Notes: generated by a model not told the origin, from the sequence alone. Shown: positions 42,050-51,435, counted from the first letter of the stretch. The stretch is 64,000 nt of DNA from Streptomyces caeruleatus (GCF_001514235.1 NZ_KQ948925.1:559469-623468), one strand, 5' to 3'. Program-made: numbers and translations.

Positions 42050-43774
42050 ATGGCTGACCAACTGCTCTTCAACCCCCGCACTTACGACCCCGCGCACTTC
42101 GACCCCGAGACGCGCCGCTTGCTGCGTGCCACCGTCGACTGGTTCGAGGAGCGCGGGAAGCGGCAGCTGAACGAGGACTACCGGACCCGCGCGTGGCTCG
42201 GTGACTTCCTCTCCTTCGCCGCGAAGGAGAACCTGTTCGCCACCTTCCTGACGCCGTCGTCCGCCGCAGGGGACGGGGAGCCGGACAAGCGGTGGGACAC
42301 GGCCCGGATCGCCGCGCTCAACGAGATCCTCGGTTTCTACGGCCTGGACTACTGGTACGCCTGGCAGGTCACCATCCTCGGCCTCGGTCCGGTCTGGCAG
42401 AGCGACAACGCCGCCGCCCGCACCCGCGCCGCCGAACTCCTCTCCCAGGGCGAGGTGTTCGCGTTCGGCCTGTCCGAAAAGGCCCACGGCGCCGACATCT
42501 ACTCCACGGACATGCTGCTCGAACCCGACGGCAACGGCGGATTCAGCGCCACCGGCTCCAAGTACTACATCGGCAACGGCAACGCGGCCGGACTCGTCTC
42601 CGTCTTCGGCCGCCGCACCGACGTCGAGGGCCCGGACGGCTACGTGTTCTTCGCCGCCGACAGCCGTCATCCGGCCTACCACCTGGTCAAGAAAGTCGTC
42701 GACTCGTCCAAGTTCGTCAGCGAGTTCCGCCTGGAGGACTATCCCGTCACGGCCGAGGACGTCCTGCACACCGGCCGCGCCGCCTTCGACGCGGCTCTCA
42801 ACACGGTCAACGTCGGCAAGTTCAACCTGTGCACCGCCTCGATCGGCATCTGCGAACACGCGATGTACGAGGCCGTCACCCACGCCCACAACCGCGTCCT
42901 GTACGGCCGCCCCGTCACCGCCTTCCCGCACGTGCGGCGCGAGTTGACCGACGCCTACGTCAGGCTCGTCGGCATGAAGCTGTTCAGCGACCGCGCCGTC
43001 GACTACTTCCGCTCCGCCGGCCCCGACGACCGCCGCTACCTGCTCTTCAACCCGATGACGAAGATGAAGGTGACCACGGAGGGCGAGAAGGTCATCGACC
43101 TGATGTGGGACGTCATCGCCGCCAAGGGCTTCGAGAAGGACAACTACTTCAGCCAGGCGGCCGTGGAGATCCGGAGCCTGCCCAAGCTGGAGGGCACGGT
43201 CCACGTCAACCTGGCGCTGATCCTGAAGTTCATGCGCAACCACCTCCTCGACCCGGCCGAGTACCCGAGTGTGCCGACCCGCCTCGACGCGGCCGACGAC
43301 GACTTCCTGTTCCGGCAGGGGCCGGCCCGCGGCCTCGGCTCGGTGCGCTTCCACGACTGGCGCCCGGCCTTCGATGCGTACGCGCATCTCCCCAACGTCG
43401 CCCGCCTGCGCGAACAGGCCGACGCGCTCTGCGAGTTCGTCGCCACGGCCGCCCCGGACGCGGAGCAGAGCCGCGACCTCGACCTCGTCCTCTCGATCGG
43501 CCAGCTCTTCGCGCTCGTCGTACACGGGCAGCTCGTCCTGGAGCAGGCCGGCCTGACCGGACTCGACGAGGACGTGCTCGACGAACTCTTCGCCGTCCTC
43601 GTACGGGACTTCTCCGGGCACGCCGTCGAACTGCACGGCAAGGACTCGGCGACCGGGCAGCAGCAGGAGTGGGCGCTGGCTTCGGTCCGGCGGCCCGTCG
43701 TCGACGCGGCGCGCACGGAGCGAGTCTGGCAGCGGGTCGAGGCGCTGTCCGGCGCGTACGAGACGGCCCAGTAG
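42050..43774 (+). CDS. Acyl-CoA dehydrogenase/oxidase family flavoprotein
   Basis: A 574-residue FAD enzyme of the acyl-CoA dehydrogenase superfamily. Family signs are the FAD/substrate strand VFAFGLSEKAHGADIYSTDM, the FSATGSKYYIGNGNAA segment (usual GxKxxI.N), NRVLYGRPVTAFPHVRREL and a long C-terminal helical extension as in larger members. The substrate is not evident. It lies 158 bases after the PadR gene, separated by a C-rich low-complexity stretch, and is probably PadR-regulated. Confidence 0.87.
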   Translation: MADQLLFNPRTYDPAHFDPETRRLLRATVDWFEERGKRQLNEDYRTRAWLGDFLSFAAKENLFATFLTPSSAAGDGEPDKRWDTARIAALNEILGFYGLDYWYAWQVTILGLGPVWQSDNAAARTRAAELLSQGEVFAFGLSEKAHGADIYSTDMLLEPDGNGGFSATGSKYYIGNGNAAGLVSVFGRRTDVEGPDGYVFFAADSRHPAYHLVKKVVDSSKFVSEFRLEDYPVTAEDVLHTGRAAFDAALNTVNVGKFNLCTASIGICEHAMYEAVTHAHNRVLYGRPVTAFPHVRRELTDAYVRLVGMKLFSDRAVDYFRSAGPDDRRYLLFNPMTKMKVTTEGEKVIDLMWDVIAAKGFEKDNYFSQAAVEIRSLPKLEGTVHVNLALILKFMRNHLLDPAEYPSVPTRLDAADDDFLFRQGPARGLGSVRFHDWRPAFDAYAHLPNVARLREQADALCEFVATAAPDAEQSRDLDLVLSIGQLFALVVHGQLVLEQAGLTGLDEDVLDELFAVLVRDFSGHAVELHGKDSATGQQQEWALASVRRPVVDAARTERVWQRVEALSGAYETAQ

Positions 43775-43787
43775 GCGCGCGTCCCTC

Positions 43788-43822
43788 ACCGGTGGCCGGC
43801 CCGGCGTGGACCGGCCACCGGT
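43788..43822. terminator. Bidirectional hairpin
   Basis: ACCGGTGGCCGG (43788-43799) pairs with CCGGCCACCGGT (43811-43822). It lies between the convergent acyl-CoA dehydrogenase gene and the lectin remnant. Confidence 0.75.
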
Positions 43823-43836
43823 CGACGAGGCGGAAC

Positions 43837-44454
43837 CTACTGAACGAGCTCCCAGTCCTGTGAACCGTCGGTGGCCGCGTTCTGCAGGGTCAGCGGCGCG
43901 CCGGCGGTCCCGCCTGTCAGGTAGAGGCTCGTGTTCTTGACCGACTGCAACTTGTAGAAGCCGTCGGCGGTCTCGATCAGGTTCCAGCTGCCCGTGGCGC
44001 TGTCGTCGACCCACTGGCCGATCCGCTGGCCGACCGTCGCGTTACCGGTCCAGATGGCCGCCGCACGGCCGCCCGCCTTGTTGAGAAGGCTCACGCCGCC
44101 GTTCGGTTCGGTGACCACGTGCCAGTACTGGGTGTCCCCGTTCGCCGCCGAACCGGGGGCCTCCAGACGGACGTCGGGAACGTCTCCGTTGCCGATGTTC
44201 GCGTCGTTGGTCTTGTTTCCGGTGCCGATCACCTGGTCGGTCCTGCGGTTCACGAGCTGGTGGTAGGCGCCGTCCGAGTGGCCGAGGTCGACCTCGGCGA
44301 AGCGGAGCGTCGAGGTGCCCTGGTTGTTGAGAACGGAGATGCGGCCGGTGCCCTCGACGTACTGCAGGTTGCGGCTGTAGGCGCCGGGCGACGTCGTCTG
44401 GTACTCCTTCCAGGTGCCGTCGGTGATCCAGTCCGCCTCGGATCCGACGGAGCG
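43837..44454 (-). pseudogene. Truncated ricin-type beta-trefoil lectin module
   Basis: About 205 residues in one frame, ending at 43837. They are the C-terminal part of a secreted carbohydrate-active protein: a beta-rich segment (LQYVEGTGRISVLNNQGTS) and a RICIN/beta-trefoil module with repeated QxW-type motifs (YWHVVTEPNGGVSLLNKAGG, SWNLIETADGFYKL, SQDWELVQ). No catalytic domain, signal peptide or start is present. The frame begins directly at the stop of the luciferase-like gene (44455-44457), so the 5' part was lost by a deletion or rearrangement at that point. Confidence 0.75.
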
Positions 44455-45603
44455 TCAGTCCGGCTGGAAGGAGTGCCCCCGTCGGTGCCATTCCTCCGCG
44501 AGCAGTTCGTAGGAGCGGACCCGGTCCGTGTGGTCATGGGTGATCGTCGTGATGAGCAACTCGTCGGCGCCCGTGGCCTCCTGGAGTTGTTCCAGCTGGT
44601 CGGCGACCCGGCCAGGCGATCCGACGAGCTGGGTGTCGAGGCGGTCCTGGACGAGGGTCCGGTCGGCGTCGGTCCATGGGTGGGAACGCGCTTCCTGCGG
44701 CGTCGGGAACTCGATGGCGCCCTCGGCGCTGCGGATGCCGCGCACCCACAGGCCGTAGCCGGTGGCGAGTTCGCGGGCGGTGGCGTCGTCCTCGGCGACG
44801 ACGACGTCCGCCGAGACGCTGACGTACGGCTTGTCGAGGAACTCGGAGGGCTGGAAGAAGGACCGGTAGCCCTCCACAGCCTCCAGGACCGTGGCCGGGC
44901 TGACGTGGTAGTTCGCCGCGAACCGCAGCCCACTCGCCCCCGCCACCGCGGCGCTCTCACCACCGCTGCTGCCGAGGATCCACACGTCGAGGTCGGCGCC
45001 CTCCCCCGGCACGACGTGTGCCTCGACGCCCTCCGGTGAGCGGTAGGTGCCGGCCAGCAGGGCGAGGATGTCGCCGATCTGCTCGGCGTAGTCCGGTGAC
45101 TCGGCGCCCGGCAGCAGGAGCAGCTTGCGCTGCAGCGCGATGCGGGGTGAGCCGAGGAGATGCTCGAAGGAGAAGCGGGGCGGGATCAGCAGGCCGTTCG
45201 GGGTACGGCCGTCGACGACGGGGGTCGCCGTGGGCAACGGCGCGGCCCGTTGTCCCGGCGGGCGGCCGCCCGAGCGGCCCAGGCCCAGGTCGAAGCGTCC
45301 CGGGTGCAGGGTGTCGAGCAGGCCGAACTCCTCCACGGTGGACAGCGCCGTGCGGTGCCCGAGCTGCACGGCCCCGGAGCCGAGCCGGATGGCGGAGGTG
45401 GCGGATGCGGTCAGAGCCAGCACGACGGCGGGTGACGTGCCGGCCACGCCGGGATTGAGGTGATGCTCCGCGAACCAGTAGCGGGCGTATCCGAGGCGTT
45501 CGGCCTGCTGTGCGAGGTCGATGGAGTTGCGCAGGGCATCGGCTGCCGTCGATCCGGAGGAGATCGGGACCAGGTCGAGGACGCCGAGGGGGATGTCAGA
45601 CAC
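44455..45603 (-). CDS. Luciferase-like FMN monooxygenase, MsnO8/YtmO (CmoO)-like
   Basis: A 382-residue flavin-dependent monooxygenase of the luciferase superfamily. The N-terminus (LGVLDLVPISSGSTAADAL, RYWFAEHHLNPGVAGTSP) and LDTLHPGRFDLGLGRSG are typical of the MsnO8 group, which includes Bacillus YtmO (CmoO) from S-alkyl-cysteine salvage. It needs FMNH2 from a separate reductase. The GTG at 45603 has an AGGAG site and overlaps the previous gene by 8 bases. It is the last gene of a four-monooxygenase operon. The role in C-S bond cleavage is inferred from the neighbours. Confidence 0.85.
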   Translation of the reverse strand: MSDIPLGVLDLVPISSGSTAADALRNSIDLAQQAERLGYARYWFAEHHLNPGVAGTSPAVVLALTASATSAIRLGSGAVQLGHRTALSTVEEFGLLDTLHPGRFDLGLGRSGGRPPGQRAAPLPTATPVVDGRTPNGLLIPPRFSFEHLLGSPRIALQRKLLLLPGAESPDYAEQIGDILALLAGTYRSPEGVEAHVVPGEGADLDVWILGSSGGESAAVAGASGLRFAANYHVSPATVLEAVEGYRSFFQPSEFLDKPYVSVSADVVVAEDDATARELATGYGLWVRGIRSAEGAIEFPTPQEARSHPWTDADRTLVQDRLDTQLVGSPGRVADQLEQLQEATGADELLITTITHDHTDRVRSYELLAEEWHRRGHSFQPD

Positions 45604-46687
45604 GGACGGACTCCTGGGTGAGCGGTGATGCCGGAAGCACGGGGCCCCAGGCGAACGGCGGGTCCGGGATCCCGCGGCGCAGCACGGGGGCGACCTCGGA
45701 CTGGAACAACTCGAGGGAGGCACGGTGCTGCACGTCCGTCAGCCCTCCGGCGTCGGCGTGCAGATGGAGCGCGGTGTGCCCGAACCGCTCGTGATAGCGG
45801 TGCACCTTCTCCACGACCTGCTCCGGGCTGCCGATCAGGGCGGAGCTGCGTTCGACGAAGTCCTCCAGGGTCTCGAAGACCACGGGGAGGCCCGCCTGCT
45901 TGAAGAAGGCCAGGTTGGCCTCGAAGACCGGCCGATAGGTGGCCAGGGCCTGCTGGGAGGTCGGCGCCACACAGATGCCGGCCGTGCCTGCTCCGACGGC
46001 GATCCGCGCCGGATCGTGGCCGTAGTGCTCCCAGCGCTCGCGGTAGTGGCGGATCAACTCGGCGTACGGCTCGACGGGGTGGGTGACGTTCGCCGAGAAC
46101 AGCGGGTCGCCGTAGCGGGCGGCCAGGTCGACCGACTCCTTGCTGGTGGCGCTGCCGTGCCAGACCCGGATCGGCCGCTGGTAGGGCCGCGGCCACACCT
46201 CCGCGTCCGTGAGCGCGGGGCGGAAGCGGGTCGCCGCGGTGACCTTGTCCTGCCGCCAGATCTGCCGGAAGACCTCGTAGCTCTCGGCGTTGCGGTCCCA
46301 CTGGTCCTCGGGCGTGACGTGGAAAAGGTCGCGTTGGGCGGCGCCGTTGCCCTTGCCGATGATCAGGTCGAGGCGTCCGTCGGACAGGTGGTCGAGGGTG
46401 GCGTAGTCCTCGTAGGCGCGCACCGGGTCCAGCAGGCTGAGCGTCGTCACGGCCGTGAACAGGCGGATCCGCTTCGTCAGGGCGGCCACATGGCTGAGCA
46501 CGACGGTCGGGGACGAGGAGATGAACGGCCGCTCGTGCCGCTCCCCCACGCCGAAGCCGTCGAAGCCCAGTTCCTCGGCCAGCAGGGCGTTGCCGAGCAC
46601 CTCGCGGAAGCGGTCGTGGGTGGTCTTGCGCGCCCCGGTGAGCGGGTCCGGCCGGTGGAGGATCAGGGTGATGGCGATGAACTTCAC
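45596..46687 (-). CDS. Luciferase-like FMN monooxygenase
   Basis: A 363-residue luciferase-superfamily monooxygenase. Seen: GFDGFGVGERHERPFISSSP, LDHLSDGRLDLIIGKGNG and IGSPEQVVEKVHRYHERFG, all standard barrel segments. The GTG at 46687 overlaps the upstream stop (GTGA), so it is made together with the NtaA/DszA-type enzyme. Its substrate is unknown; the region suggests an organosulfur compound. Confidence 0.85.
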   Translation of the reverse strand: MKFIAITLILHRPDPLTGARKTTHDRFREVLGNALLAEELGFDGFGVGERHERPFISSSPTVVLSHVAALTKRIRLFTAVTTLSLLDPVRAYEDYATLDHLSDGRLDLIIGKGNGAAQRDLFHVTPEDQWDRNAESYEVFRQIWRQDKVTAATRFRPALTDAEVWPRPYQRPIRVWHGSATSKESVDLAARYGDPLFSANVTHPVEPYAELIRHYRERWEHYGHDPARIAVGAGTAGICVAPTSQQALATYRPVFEANLAFFKQAGLPVVFETLEDFVERSSALIGSPEQVVEKVHRYHERFGHTALHLHADAGGLTDVQHRASLELFQSEVAPVLRRGIPDPPFAWGPVLPASPLTQESVRV

Positions 46688-48057
46688 GAGGCCGCCCGCT
46701 CGCGCCGGACGTCGTCCGGGTGGGCGAGGCCGAGGTGGTCGCGCAGGGTCGTGCCCTCGTACTCGGTGCGGAAGACGCCCTGCTCCTGCAGCAGCGGCAC
46801 GACCTGGTCGGCGAAGGGGTCGAGTCCGGCGGGGGTGAGGTGCGGTACGAGGATGAAGCCGTCGGACGCATCGGCCTGGACGAAGTCGTTTATGGTGCGG
46901 GCGACGGTGGCCGGGGAGCCGACGAAGGTCTGCCGGTTGCCGGTGTTGATGACCAGGTCCCGGATGGACCAGTTGTTCGCCGCGGCCAGCTCCCGCCATT
47001 CGCGCGCGGTGGCCAGCGGGTCGCGGTACATGCGCACCTGGGCGCGGCCCTTGGAGATGTGGTCGGCGCTGACGTCGGGGTCGATGTCGGGCAGCGGTCC
47101 TTCCGGGTCGTACGCCGACAGGTCGCGGTTCCAGACGAATTCCAGGTGCTTGATGGCGGTGGCCCCGCTGACCTGCTGCCTACGAACCTCCTTGGCCAGT
47201 TCCTCCGCCTCGGCGTCGGTGTCGCCGAGCACGAAGGTGGCGGCGGGCAGGATCAGCAGATCGCGGTGGGAGCGGCCGTACTTGGCGAGGCGGTTCTTGA
47301 CGTCCGTGTAGAACGCCTGGCCCTCCTTGAGGGAGGCGTACCGGCTGAAGACGGCGTCGGCGCTCGACGCGGCGAACTCGCGGCCCTCCTCGGAGTCGCC
47401 GGCCTGGAAGATGACCGGGCGGCCTTGCGGGGAGCGGGGCACGTCGAACTGCCCGTGGATGTCGAAGTGTTGACCCGTGTGGACGAAGGAGCCGGCCTTG
47501 GCGTCCCGCAGGAAGGCACCTGTCGCCTGGTCGGCGACGATCTCGTCGCCGTGCCAGGAGTCGAACAGCTCGTTCGCGGTGGCCAGGAACTCCTTGGCGC
47601 GGGAGTAGCGCTCCTCCTGCGGCAGAAAGCCGCCGCGGCGGAAGTTCTCGCCGGTGAAGGCGTCCCAGGAGGTGACGACGTTCCAGGCGGAGCGGCCGTC
47701 GGAGAGGTGGTCGAGGCTGGCGAACTGGCGGGCCACCTCGTAGGGCTCGTTGAAGGTGGAGCTGATGGTGCCGGTCAGTCCGAGACGCTCGGTGACGGCC
47801 GCGAGCGCGGCGAGGACGGTGAAGGTGTCGGGGCGGCCGACGACGTCCAGGTCGTAGATCTGCCCGCCCTGTTCACGCAACCTCAGGCCCTCGGCGAGGA
47901 ACAGGAAGTCGAACTTGGCGCGTTCGGCGGTGCGGGCGAAGTGGGCGAAGGAGCTGAACTCGATGTGGCTGCCGGCCCGCGGGTCGCTCCACACGGTGGT
48001 GTTGTTGACGCCGGGGAAGTGCGCGGCCAGATGGATCTGCTTCAGCGGCTTGCTCAT
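46684..48057 (-). CDS. NtaA/SnaA/DszA-family FMN monooxygenase (YtnJ/CmoJ-like)
   Basis: A 457-residue monooxygenase of the NtaA/SnaA/DszA group, whose members cleave C-N or C-S bonds using FMNH2 and oxygen (nitrilotriacetate, dibenzothiophene sulfone, S-alkyl-cysteines). Diagnostic segments: TTVWSDPRAGSHIEFSSF, FDFLFLAEGLRLRE, LSDGRSAWNVVTSWD and VIFQAGDSEEGREFA. It starts at ATG 48057, 21 bases after the upstream monooxygenase. By comparison with the Bacillus ytm operon it is the best CmoJ (YtnJ) counterpart here. Confidence 0.88.
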   Translation of the reverse strand: MSKPLKQIHLAAHFPGVNNTTVWSDPRAGSHIEFSSFAHFARTAERAKFDFLFLAEGLRLREQGGQIYDLDVVGRPDTFTVLAALAAVTERLGLTGTISSTFNEPYEVARQFASLDHLSDGRSAWNVVTSWDAFTGENFRRGGFLPQEERYSRAKEFLATANELFDSWHGDEIVADQATGAFLRDAKAGSFVHTGQHFDIHGQFDVPRSPQGRPVIFQAGDSEEGREFAASSADAVFSRYASLKEGQAFYTDVKNRLAKYGRSHRDLLILPAATFVLGDTDAEAEELAKEVRRQQVSGATAIKHLEFVWNRDLSAYDPEGPLPDIDPDVSADHISKGRAQVRMYRDPLATAREWRELAAANNWSIRDLVINTGNRQTFVGSPATVARTINDFVQADASDGFILVPHLTPAGLDPFADQVVPLLQEQGVFRTEYEGTTLRDHLGLAHPDDVRRERAAS

Positions 48058-48078
48058 GGTGGGTGCGGTCCCTCCGGC

Positions 48079-49299
48079 TCAGGCGGTGGCAGTGGTGGCG
48101 GCGTAGCGGTTGGCGGGGCGGGGCAGGCCCAGCAGTCCGCGCAGGGTGTCGGCCTCGTAGGCGGTGCGGAAGGCGCCCCGGCGCTGGAGCTCGGGGACCA
48201 GGCCGCGGGTGATGGCCGGCAGGTCGTGTCCGGCGACGGCGGGCCGCAGCCGGAAGCCGCTCAACCCTTGCGCCGCCAACTCCTGGAGGAGGTCGGCGAG
48301 TTGGGCGGGCGTACCGGCGAAGATGCGGGCGTCGCTGGTGTACGGCTCCCCCGCGAGGGCGTCGAGGCGTGCGCGGCGGTCCTCCGCGGCGGCCTGGTCG
48401 TCGTCGAGGAAGACCACCAAGTCACCGAAGACATGCAGGAGTTCACCGGCCCGGCCGGCCGCCTCCTGCTCGGCGCGGATCTCGGCGACGATCGCGCGCG
48501 CCTGCTCGGCGTCGTGCGGGGTGACGTAGCCGACGTCGGTCTGCCGGGCGATCAGCCGATACGGGACGGTCTGATGGCCGAGCGCGGTGACGAGGGGCTG
48601 GCCCTGCGGCGGGCGTGGGGTGATGGAGGGGCCCTTGACGCTGAAGTGCCTGCCCTCGAAGTCGATGTAGTGCAGTTTGTCGCGGTCGATGAAGCGGCCA
48701 CTGGCGGCGTCCCGGATCTCCGCGTCGTCCTCCCAGCTGTCCCAGAGCCGTCGCACGACCTCGACGTGGTCGGCGGCTTCGTCGAAGAGGTCGGTGAGCC
48801 GTTCCTGTCCGGCCGGGGTCCGAAGCTCCTCCAGGCTGATCGGCGGGAGGGTGCGGCGGCCGAAGTGGTCGGCCTCGTGCGGCCGGGCACTGATCTGCAC
48901 CCGTAGGCCCGCGCGGCCGGTGCTCACATAGTCGAGGGTGGCTGTCGCCTTGGAGATGTGGAACGGCTCGGTGTGCGTGGCGATCACGGTCGGCACCAGG
49001 CCGATGTGCCGGGTCAGGGGTGCGATCCGGGACGCGGTCAGTACGGCGTCCAGACGGCCGCGGACCTGGTCGGTGCGGCCGTCCAGCTCGCTGTAGTGCG
49101 GGGACTGCAGACCCAGTCCGTCCTCGAAGGTGACGAAGTCGAGCAATCCGCGCTCGGCCTCGGCTACGAGGTCCGCCCAGTATCCGGCGGTGAACAGGTC
49201 CCGGGGGCGGGCCACTTGCTCGCGCCAGGAGGCGGGGTGCCAGCCGGTGCCGTCGAGGGCGACGGCAAGGTGCAGAGGGGAAAGGGGAGTTGAGGACAC
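48079..49299 (-). CDS. Luciferase-like monooxygenase, NtaA/DszA-related
   Basis: A 406-residue flavin monooxygenase. N-terminal LAVALDGTGWHPASWRE, then FVTFEDGLGLQSPHYSELD and YVSTGRAGLRVQISARPHE place it near the NtaA/DszA group. It is the first gene of the four-gene set 49299-44455. The GTG at 49299 has an AGGAAGG site. A 28-codon leader peptide ORF lies 76 bases upstream, so expression is probably tied to cysteine or sulfur supply. Confidence 0.85.
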   Translation of the reverse strand: MSSTPLSPLHLAVALDGTGWHPASWREQVARPRDLFTAGYWADLVAEAERGLLDFVTFEDGLGLQSPHYSELDGRTDQVRGRLDAVLTASRIAPLTRHIGLVPTVIATHTEPFHISKATATLDYVSTGRAGLRVQISARPHEADHFGRRTLPPISLEELRTPAGQERLTDLFDEAADHVEVVRRLWDSWEDDAEIRDAASGRFIDRDKLHYIDFEGRHFSVKGPSITPRPPQGQPLVTALGHQTVPYRLIARQTDVGYVTPHDAEQARAIVAEIRAEQEAAGRAGELLHVFGDLVVFLDDDQAAAEDRRARLDALAGEPYTSDARIFAGTPAQLADLLQELAAQGLSGFRLRPAVAGHDLPAITRGLVPELQRRGAFRTAYEADTLRGLLGLPRPANRYAATTATA

Positions 49300-49375
49300 G
49301 GGGGTGCCTTCCTGGAGGTCCGTACGAGGTCGCCGGCCCGTGGGAAAGGGGGGGCACGGCAGGTGAAGGAACGGG

Positions 49376-49462
49376 TCAGGAGCGACAGAGGGCGCCGGCC
49401 ACGCGCTGGAGGTCGATGTGGGGCCGGGAGTGGAGGCGGACGGCACGCAGTACACGTGTCAC
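49376..49462 (-). CDS. Leader peptide of sulfur-metabolism operon (28 aa)
   Basis: GTG 49462 to TGA 49376 encodes 28 residues ending SRPHIDLQRVAGALCRS. This matches the actinobacterial 'putative leader peptide' pattern (H-hydrophobic-D-L-hydrophobic-R-V..AL/AI-C). Such peptides precede cysteine and sulfur genes and are thought to act as cysteine attenuators through the Cys codon near the end. It precedes the monooxygenase operon by 76 bases. Two more of the same type occur at 53355-53504 and 54743-54853. Confidence 0.75.
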   Translation of the reverse strand: MTRVLRAVRLHSRPHIDLQRVAGALCRS

Positions 49463-49521
49463 GTGTCGCACCTCCGTCCGCACGGTCCGGGCAGTCGCCT
49501 TCGGCAAGGACAACGGCACGG

Positions 49522-50247
49522 CTATGCCGTTTCTTCCAGAGCTGCGGCGCCGGTGTGCCGGACGAGCGAGAAGACCGTACGGCGGCGCAGGGTGAAGCCG
49601 ATCGACTCGTACAGCCGGATCGCGTTCGCGTTGGCGGCGGCGGCGTGCAGGAAAGGGCGTTCGCCGCGTTCCTTGATGCCTGCGGCGACCGCGCGGACCA
49701 GGCGGGTGGCCAGGCCCCGGCCCCGGTGGTCGGGGTCGGTGCACACGGCGCTGATCTCCGTCCAGCCGGGCGGGTGCAGCCGCTCGCCGGCCAGGGCGAT
49801 CAGCCGGCCGTGGTGGCGGATGCCGAGGTAGGTGCCCATCTCGACGGTGCGGGGCAGATAGGGGCCCGGCTCGGTGCGGGCGACCAGGTCGAGGATCTCG
49901 GGCACGTCGCCGGGCCCGAGCCGTACGGCGTCGGGGTCGGGTGCGGCGCGCAGGGATGTGTCCACGAGCTGGACTCCGTGTCCGGTGCGTACGACCTCCC
50001 AGCCCTCCGGCGCCTCGGTGACGCCCCGCACCGAGGCGGTGCCGCCGGGACCGACGAGCGCGGCGAGGTCGGTCCAGGCGCGTGGGTCGTCCTCGTCGGA
50101 GACGGCGTGGAAGGGGGCGACGTCCCGGTGGTAGCGGGCGGCGTGGCCGACGCGCTCGGCGAAGTGGGCGTGCGGGCCGGTGAGTGAGGCCCAGGCGGGG
50201 TTGTCCAGGATGTGCGAGGGGCCGGCGTCGAGGGTGGTGACGGACAT
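49522..50247 (-). CDS. GNAT N-acetyltransferase (FR47-like)
   Basis: A 241-residue GNAT protein. The acetyl-CoA site is AVCTDPDHRGRGLATRLVRAV, and the C-terminal strand and helix are HAAAANANAIRLYESIGF. In the Bacillus ytm/yxe operons a GNAT enzyme (SnaA/SnaB type) N-acetylates S-alkyl-cysteines before the monooxygenase step; this gene lies between the amino-acid transporter and the monooxygenases, which fits. It is separated from the transporter genes by a 19-base-pair hairpin. Confidence 0.87.
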   Translation of the reverse strand: MSVTTLDAGPSHILDNPAWASLTGPHAHFAERVGHAARYHRDVAPFHAVSDEDDPRAWTDLAALVGPGGTASVRGVTEAPEGWEVVRTGHGVQLVDTSLRAAPDPDAVRLGPGDVPEILDLVARTEPGPYLPRTVEMGTYLGIRHHGRLIALAGERLHPPGWTEISAVCTDPDHRGRGLATRLVRAVAAGIKERGERPFLHAAAANANAIRLYESIGFTLRRRTVFSLVRHTGAAALEETA

Positions 50248-50284
50248 GGTGCGGTGGTCTCCGGGGTGCGGCTCGGGGTGTCCG

Positions 50285-50332
50285 GCGTGCCGGGGAGTCC
50301 ACCTCGGGGCGGTGGTGGACTCCCCGGCACGC
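50285..50332. terminator. Perfect 19-base-pair hairpin
   Basis: Bases 50285-50303 (GCGTGCCGGGGAGTCCACC) are perfectly complementary to 50314-50332, with a 10-base loop. It lies right after the solute-binding-protein gene (stop at 50338) and should end or attenuate transcription before the acetyltransferase gene. Confidence 0.88.
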
Positions 50333-50337
50333 GATGG

Positions 50338-51360
50338 TCAGGAGTTGTCGAGCGGCAGTCCCGGCGGGTTGACCTCGGACTTCGCGAGGGCGTCGTGGGA
50401 GAGGTTCCAGGCGGCGAGCCACTTGGCGTACTGCCCGTTCTCGATCAGGTGGTTGATGGCGTCGGCGAGCGGCTTGGCCAGGCCGCTGTCCTTCTTCGCG
50501 GTGGCCGCGATCAGCCCCTGGAGGCTCGCGCCGGCGCCGGAGTACTGGCCCGCGATCCTGGTCGCGTTGGGGGTGCTCGCGGTCTGGGTGGCGTGGTAGG
50601 CGAGGTTGGGGCTGGGGCCGAGATAGGCGTCTATCTTGCCGCTGTTCAGGGCCAGGTAGAGGCTGTTGTTGTCCTGGAAGTACTTGATGGTGAGCTTCTT
50701 GCCCTCGCTCTGGAGCTTCTTCTGCCAGTCCAGCAGGATCCGCTCCTGGTTGGTGCCCGCGCCGACCGAGACGGTCCGGCCGGCGAGGGTCTTGTAGTCG
50801 CCGTCGAAGGCGAACTTCGAGGACTTGAGCGTCTCGAAGGCGAGGTCGTCCTTGCGGTAGGAGGCGAACTCGTACTTCTGCTTGCGCTCCTCGGTGTCGG
50901 TGATGTTCGAGAAGCCGACGTTCACCTTGCCGCTGTCGATGCCGACGAAGAGGTTCTCCCAGGTGAACCGCTTGACCTCGGGTTCCAGGCCGAGGACGGC
51001 GGCGACCAGTCTGCCCAGGTCGATCTCGGAGCCGGTGAGTGTCTTCTGGTCGCTGCCCACGAAGCCCAGCGGCGGGGAGCCGGAGGGCAGGGTGCCGGAG
51101 CCGATCACCAGCTTGCCGCTCTTCCTGATCGCGTCGGGCAGTTCGGCGCTGATGGACTTCACCTCGGAGACCTTGACGGTGGTCTCCTTGGCGGCGCCGT
51201 TGGACAGCCGGCCGACGGTGACCGTGCCGGCGCTGTCGCTCGTCGTGGTGGCCGCGTCGCTGTCGCCACCGCAGGCGGCGAGCCCGGTGGCGAGGGTGGC
51301 GACGACGGTCGCCGCGGTGATGCCGCGTATCAGGCTGCGTCGGGTGAAGTGGGCAGACAT
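50338..51360 (-). CDS. Solute-binding lipoprotein of polar amino-acid ABC transporter (family 3)
   Basis: A 340-residue lipoprotein. The lipobox LAAC follows a hydrophobic signal (GITAATVVATLATGLAAC), so the mature protein is anchored outside the membrane. The SBP_bac_3 fold is visible in PPLGFVGSDQKTLTGSEIDL, NVGFSNITDTEERKQKYEF and GRTVSVGAGTNQERILLD. This family binds polar amino acids, including cystine and S-modified cysteines. The ATPase and permease genes lie upstream on the same strand. Confidence 0.9.
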   Translation of the reverse strand: MSAHFTRRSLIRGITAATVVATLATGLAACGGDSDAATTTSDSAGTVTVGRLSNGAAKETTVKVSEVKSISAELPDAIRKSGKLVIGSGTLPSGSPPLGFVGSDQKTLTGSEIDLGRLVAAVLGLEPEVKRFTWENLFVGIDSGKVNVGFSNITDTEERKQKYEFASYRKDDLAFETLKSSKFAFDGDYKTLAGRTVSVGAGTNQERILLDWQKKLQSEGKKLTIKYFQDNNSLYLALNSGKIDAYLGPSPNLAYHATQTASTPNATRIAGQYSGAGASLQGLIAATAKKDSGLAKPLADAINHLIENGQYAKWLAAWNLSHDALAKSEVNPPGLPLDNS

Positions 51361-51435
51361 GGCCGTTCCTTGTCGCTGGAAGTGATGCTGGAGGTGATGA
51401 GGCTGGCGTGGGGGGGGAGGCGAGGGGGCGGCGGG

